From contig CM034126.1 of assembly GCA_019914995.1 (NCBI GenBank), forward strand, positions 563,001 through 627,000: a stretch of 64,000 bases of DNA, in the 5' to 3' direction. A model generated the notes under the pieces. That model was not told where the DNA came from. It worked only from the letters and a program-made list of their open reading frames with translations, and did no database searches. Position numbers and translations under genes: made by a program. Within the stretch, counting starts at the first letter, position 1, and each line of letters begins with the position of its first letter. This document shows, piece after piece, positions 61,926 to 64,000 of the stretch. This DNA is from Acanthochlamys bracteata (lineage: Eukaryota > Streptophyta > Magnoliopsida > Pandanales > Velloziaceae).

Positions 61926-63335
61926 ATATTTATTTGGGATTGGATGATGTTGAAGCTGGTGGAGGAGAAGATGAATCGAGGGTGGAGTATGGGTGCCCAT
62001 TCTGCAGTGAAGATTTTGATGTTGTTGGATTGTGTTGTCATATTGAAAATGAGCACCCTGTCGAGGCAAAAAATGGGGTAAGTTGTTCTGATAATTATTT
62101 TGGTTTTGTGTACTTTGATGGTAAATCTATGAATTTGTTCGTGATTAGTTGTTGGTGGATTTTTGCACTTACCAACATGAACAAATGTTAGATGTTTATT
62201 TAATCTATACCTAGAATTAGGTTCCCTGTGCTGCCCAGGTTATATTGTAGTCCAAATACCAAGATGTTGATGCTTTTGCAAACATGACGCAGTTGGTTGA
62301 CAGGTTACAAGCATCACTTTGTATCTTTCCCCTGCTTGGTTAGTCCATGCATTGGAACATACTGTCATGATGTTTTATTGGGGTATATAATGGTCTTATT
62401 CATTATCCCATATACTTGTTATGCATTTCATTGTAAGTTGCATTTTCGTTGCATGATAAAGTTGGTGCATCTGTTAGAACATGAATTATATTTTTCGTCT
62501 TGTGTGCAGATTCTTACTAAGTCATGCCATATTTGTTTCTCTTAGAACAGGAACTCTCCTCCTAAAACTAGTTGTTCAACCTTCCAGAATGCAGTGGGCA
62601 TGGAATAGCTAATACAATAACTTTTGACAGGATGATACTAATCTAGCAGGATGACTGAACTCTTTGATTCCGTTTTTAGCTGCTTGTATAATTTTTTTGA
62701 GAATCATGAATATGCCTTTTCCATAGCACCTTGCAATGTGGAAACTTCTTTGAAAGGTTATATTTTTCCTTGAAATTTATCTTTGTACATTAGTTTTGAT
62801 GGCTTTTACCATTGCATCTTTTAGAGAGCTATGAGATTGTTTTTACAGCATTGAATCATCTAATGTTGAATTGCAGGCTTGGATTTGTCCTATTTTTGCA
62901 AGTAGAGTTGGCTTGGATTTGGTTGGACACATAACTACACGACATGGGAGCGTTTTTATGATATCCTTTTATTTTGTTTTTGAAATTGAATTATATCCAG
63001 TCTTTCAATATGATGAGATCGAGACTCCTACTTATTGAGTCCAACATGAGCCAGGTAAATGTTCTTATGTTCTTTGTTTGATTCTGCCTTCCTTAATCAG
63101 AATGTACGTGCAACGTAAGAGGAGATCCTGCAAATCATCTTCTGGCTCTACACTATCGATCTTCAGGAAGGACCTGCGAGAAGGAAACCTATATTCCTTT
63201 CTTGGGGGTACTTCTGGCTTGATGAAAATTGTTCTTTCTTATGTTGGTCAAAAGACAGAGTGTGAAACCCCATTTGATGTACACAACTCCTACATGAACC
63301 CCTCTGATGCAGAACCAGACCTTTTCCAGGGTTAA
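61926..63335 (+). pseudogene. Di19-family zinc-finger gene, lacking exon 1 and C-terminus
   Basis: Exon-like pieces: 61926-62077 (YLGLDDVEAGGGEDES, then YGCPFCSEDFDVVGLCCHIE and EHPVEAKNG), 62877-62960 (WICPIFASRVGLDLVGHITT) and 63108-63335 (VQRKRRSCKSSSGSTLSIFR, KDLREGNLYSFLGG). This order is that of drought-induced 19 (Di19) nuclear Cys2/His2 factors. The usual first exon (M-D-x-D-x-W...) is absent; an SKP1 exon lies upstream instead. The second zinc finger has CPIF where CPVC is expected. After GGTSG the frame diverges and ends at 63335 without the C-terminal Di19 domain. The second intron (62961-63107) starts ATATCCTTTT, has TTCCTTAAT at 63089-63097 and ends AC: a U12-type AT-AC intron. 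Probably non-functional, although a spliced chimera is possible. Confidence 0.8.
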
Positions 63336-64000
63336 CAATTTATCTTTTACTTTGTTCTTTTGCAAGTGATGAGTTTCGTAATGTAAGACTGGAAACCCTT
63401 TGTTCTTTTATCTAACATTCGTTCTGGATGTACATACAATCGCCAAAAGAATATTTGATTGAATGCATTGTCTTTATTCTGATAAACATGTTTTTATTAA
63501 TTTCCTTCCTGTATGCATCATGGCTGGATATGGAATCTCTTCAGCTTGTCAAGTTAAAAGGTATTTAATGGATTGAAGATTTAAAATTGTTTGGACTTTT
63601 TGCACAACTAATTTTAGTAATTGAAGACATAATTATCTCCTTAACATATACTTTTATTATTTATTATTATATTAAATAATACTAAATTTATATATTTAAA
63701 AGTAATTTAAAAATATTACGAAATAATAATAATAACAATATTAATATAAAAAATATTAAATCAAAATACTTAAAATGTATGTTATAAATATTAATTTTTT
63801 AAAAAATTAGATAATACATGAAAATAGATTCAGTTTAATAATACAGCATTTGTTATATATCTAAAAATATTTCAGTTATTATATATCTTATTCACGGTTA
63901 AGTACAAGCTTAGCCAAACATATCTTTAATTTTTTCTTATAGAAAAATTTTAAATAGCAAAATTTAGCCAAACAGAATTTTAAAAAAAGTAACTTTTTAA
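63336..64000. other. AT-rich DNA with MITE-like end fragments
   Basis: After a possible 3'UTR the sequence becomes AT-rich from 63600. Near 63907-63925 (AGCTTAGCCAAACATAT) and 63961-63975 (AAATTTAGCCAAACAG) there are inverted-repeat-type ends like those of the MITEs seen elsewhere. The element probably extends from 63600 or crosses the window edge. Confidence 0.45.

Noticed and set aside
1..64000. CRISPR arrays, bacterial operons or organelle insertions
   Set aside because: No regularly spaced direct repeats, no bacterial-type gene packing and no chloroplast or mitochondrial genes were seen.

Overview
The window is nuclear DNA of a flowering plant, most likely a eudicot. Evidence: genes with short exons and AT-rich introns (plant-type GT-AG boundaries), plant-only families (cellulose synthase-like D, NPF transporter, G-box bZIP, Di19), a Copia-type retrotransposon with an initiator-Met-tRNA type primer site, and many short AT-rich MITEs. 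I cannot name the species. All exon joins were made by eye from splice signals and family similarity; no alignment was run.

Left end (1-7.35 kb): a decayed minus-strand Copia element. Its 5' LTR (4223-5735), primer site and gag remnants are present, and a solo LTR of the same family (2133-3700, TCATC target duplications) is nested inside gag. Two MITEs and a tRNA-Gly(GCC) follow.

Genes from left to right: an NPF (NRT1/PTR) transporter on + with 5 exons; a possible small acidic-protein gene on + with 2 exons; mitochondrial ATAD3 on - with 8 exons; a 6-phosphogluconate dehydrogenase pseudogene on + that keeps its 5'UTR intron; a bZIP16/68-type G-box factor on - with 12 exons; a 4 kb non-coding region (28.7-32.8 kb) of degenerate ~200 bp repeats with foldback potential behind a minus-strand TATA box; a 4CL-like pseudogene broken by MITEs; the cytosolic Fe-S assembly factor AE7/MIP18 on + with 5 exons, one intron apparently U12-type AT-AA; DAD1 (oligosaccharyltransferase) on - with 5 exons and a MITE beside a splice donor; a CSLD2/3-like wall glycan synthase on - with 4 exons; an ABHD17-like hydrolase with a cysteine-rich tail on - with 5 exons; a TOM1-like (VHS-GAT) ESCRT protein on - with 3 exons; and at the right end a chimera of a frameshifted SKP1 first exon followed by Di19 exons, which contain a U12-type AT-AC intron.

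The genes are unrelated housekeeping and plant-specific loci without operon-like logic. The less ordinary parts are the nested LTR, the MITE families, the two U12-type introns, the repeat array, and the SKP1-Di19 fusion.
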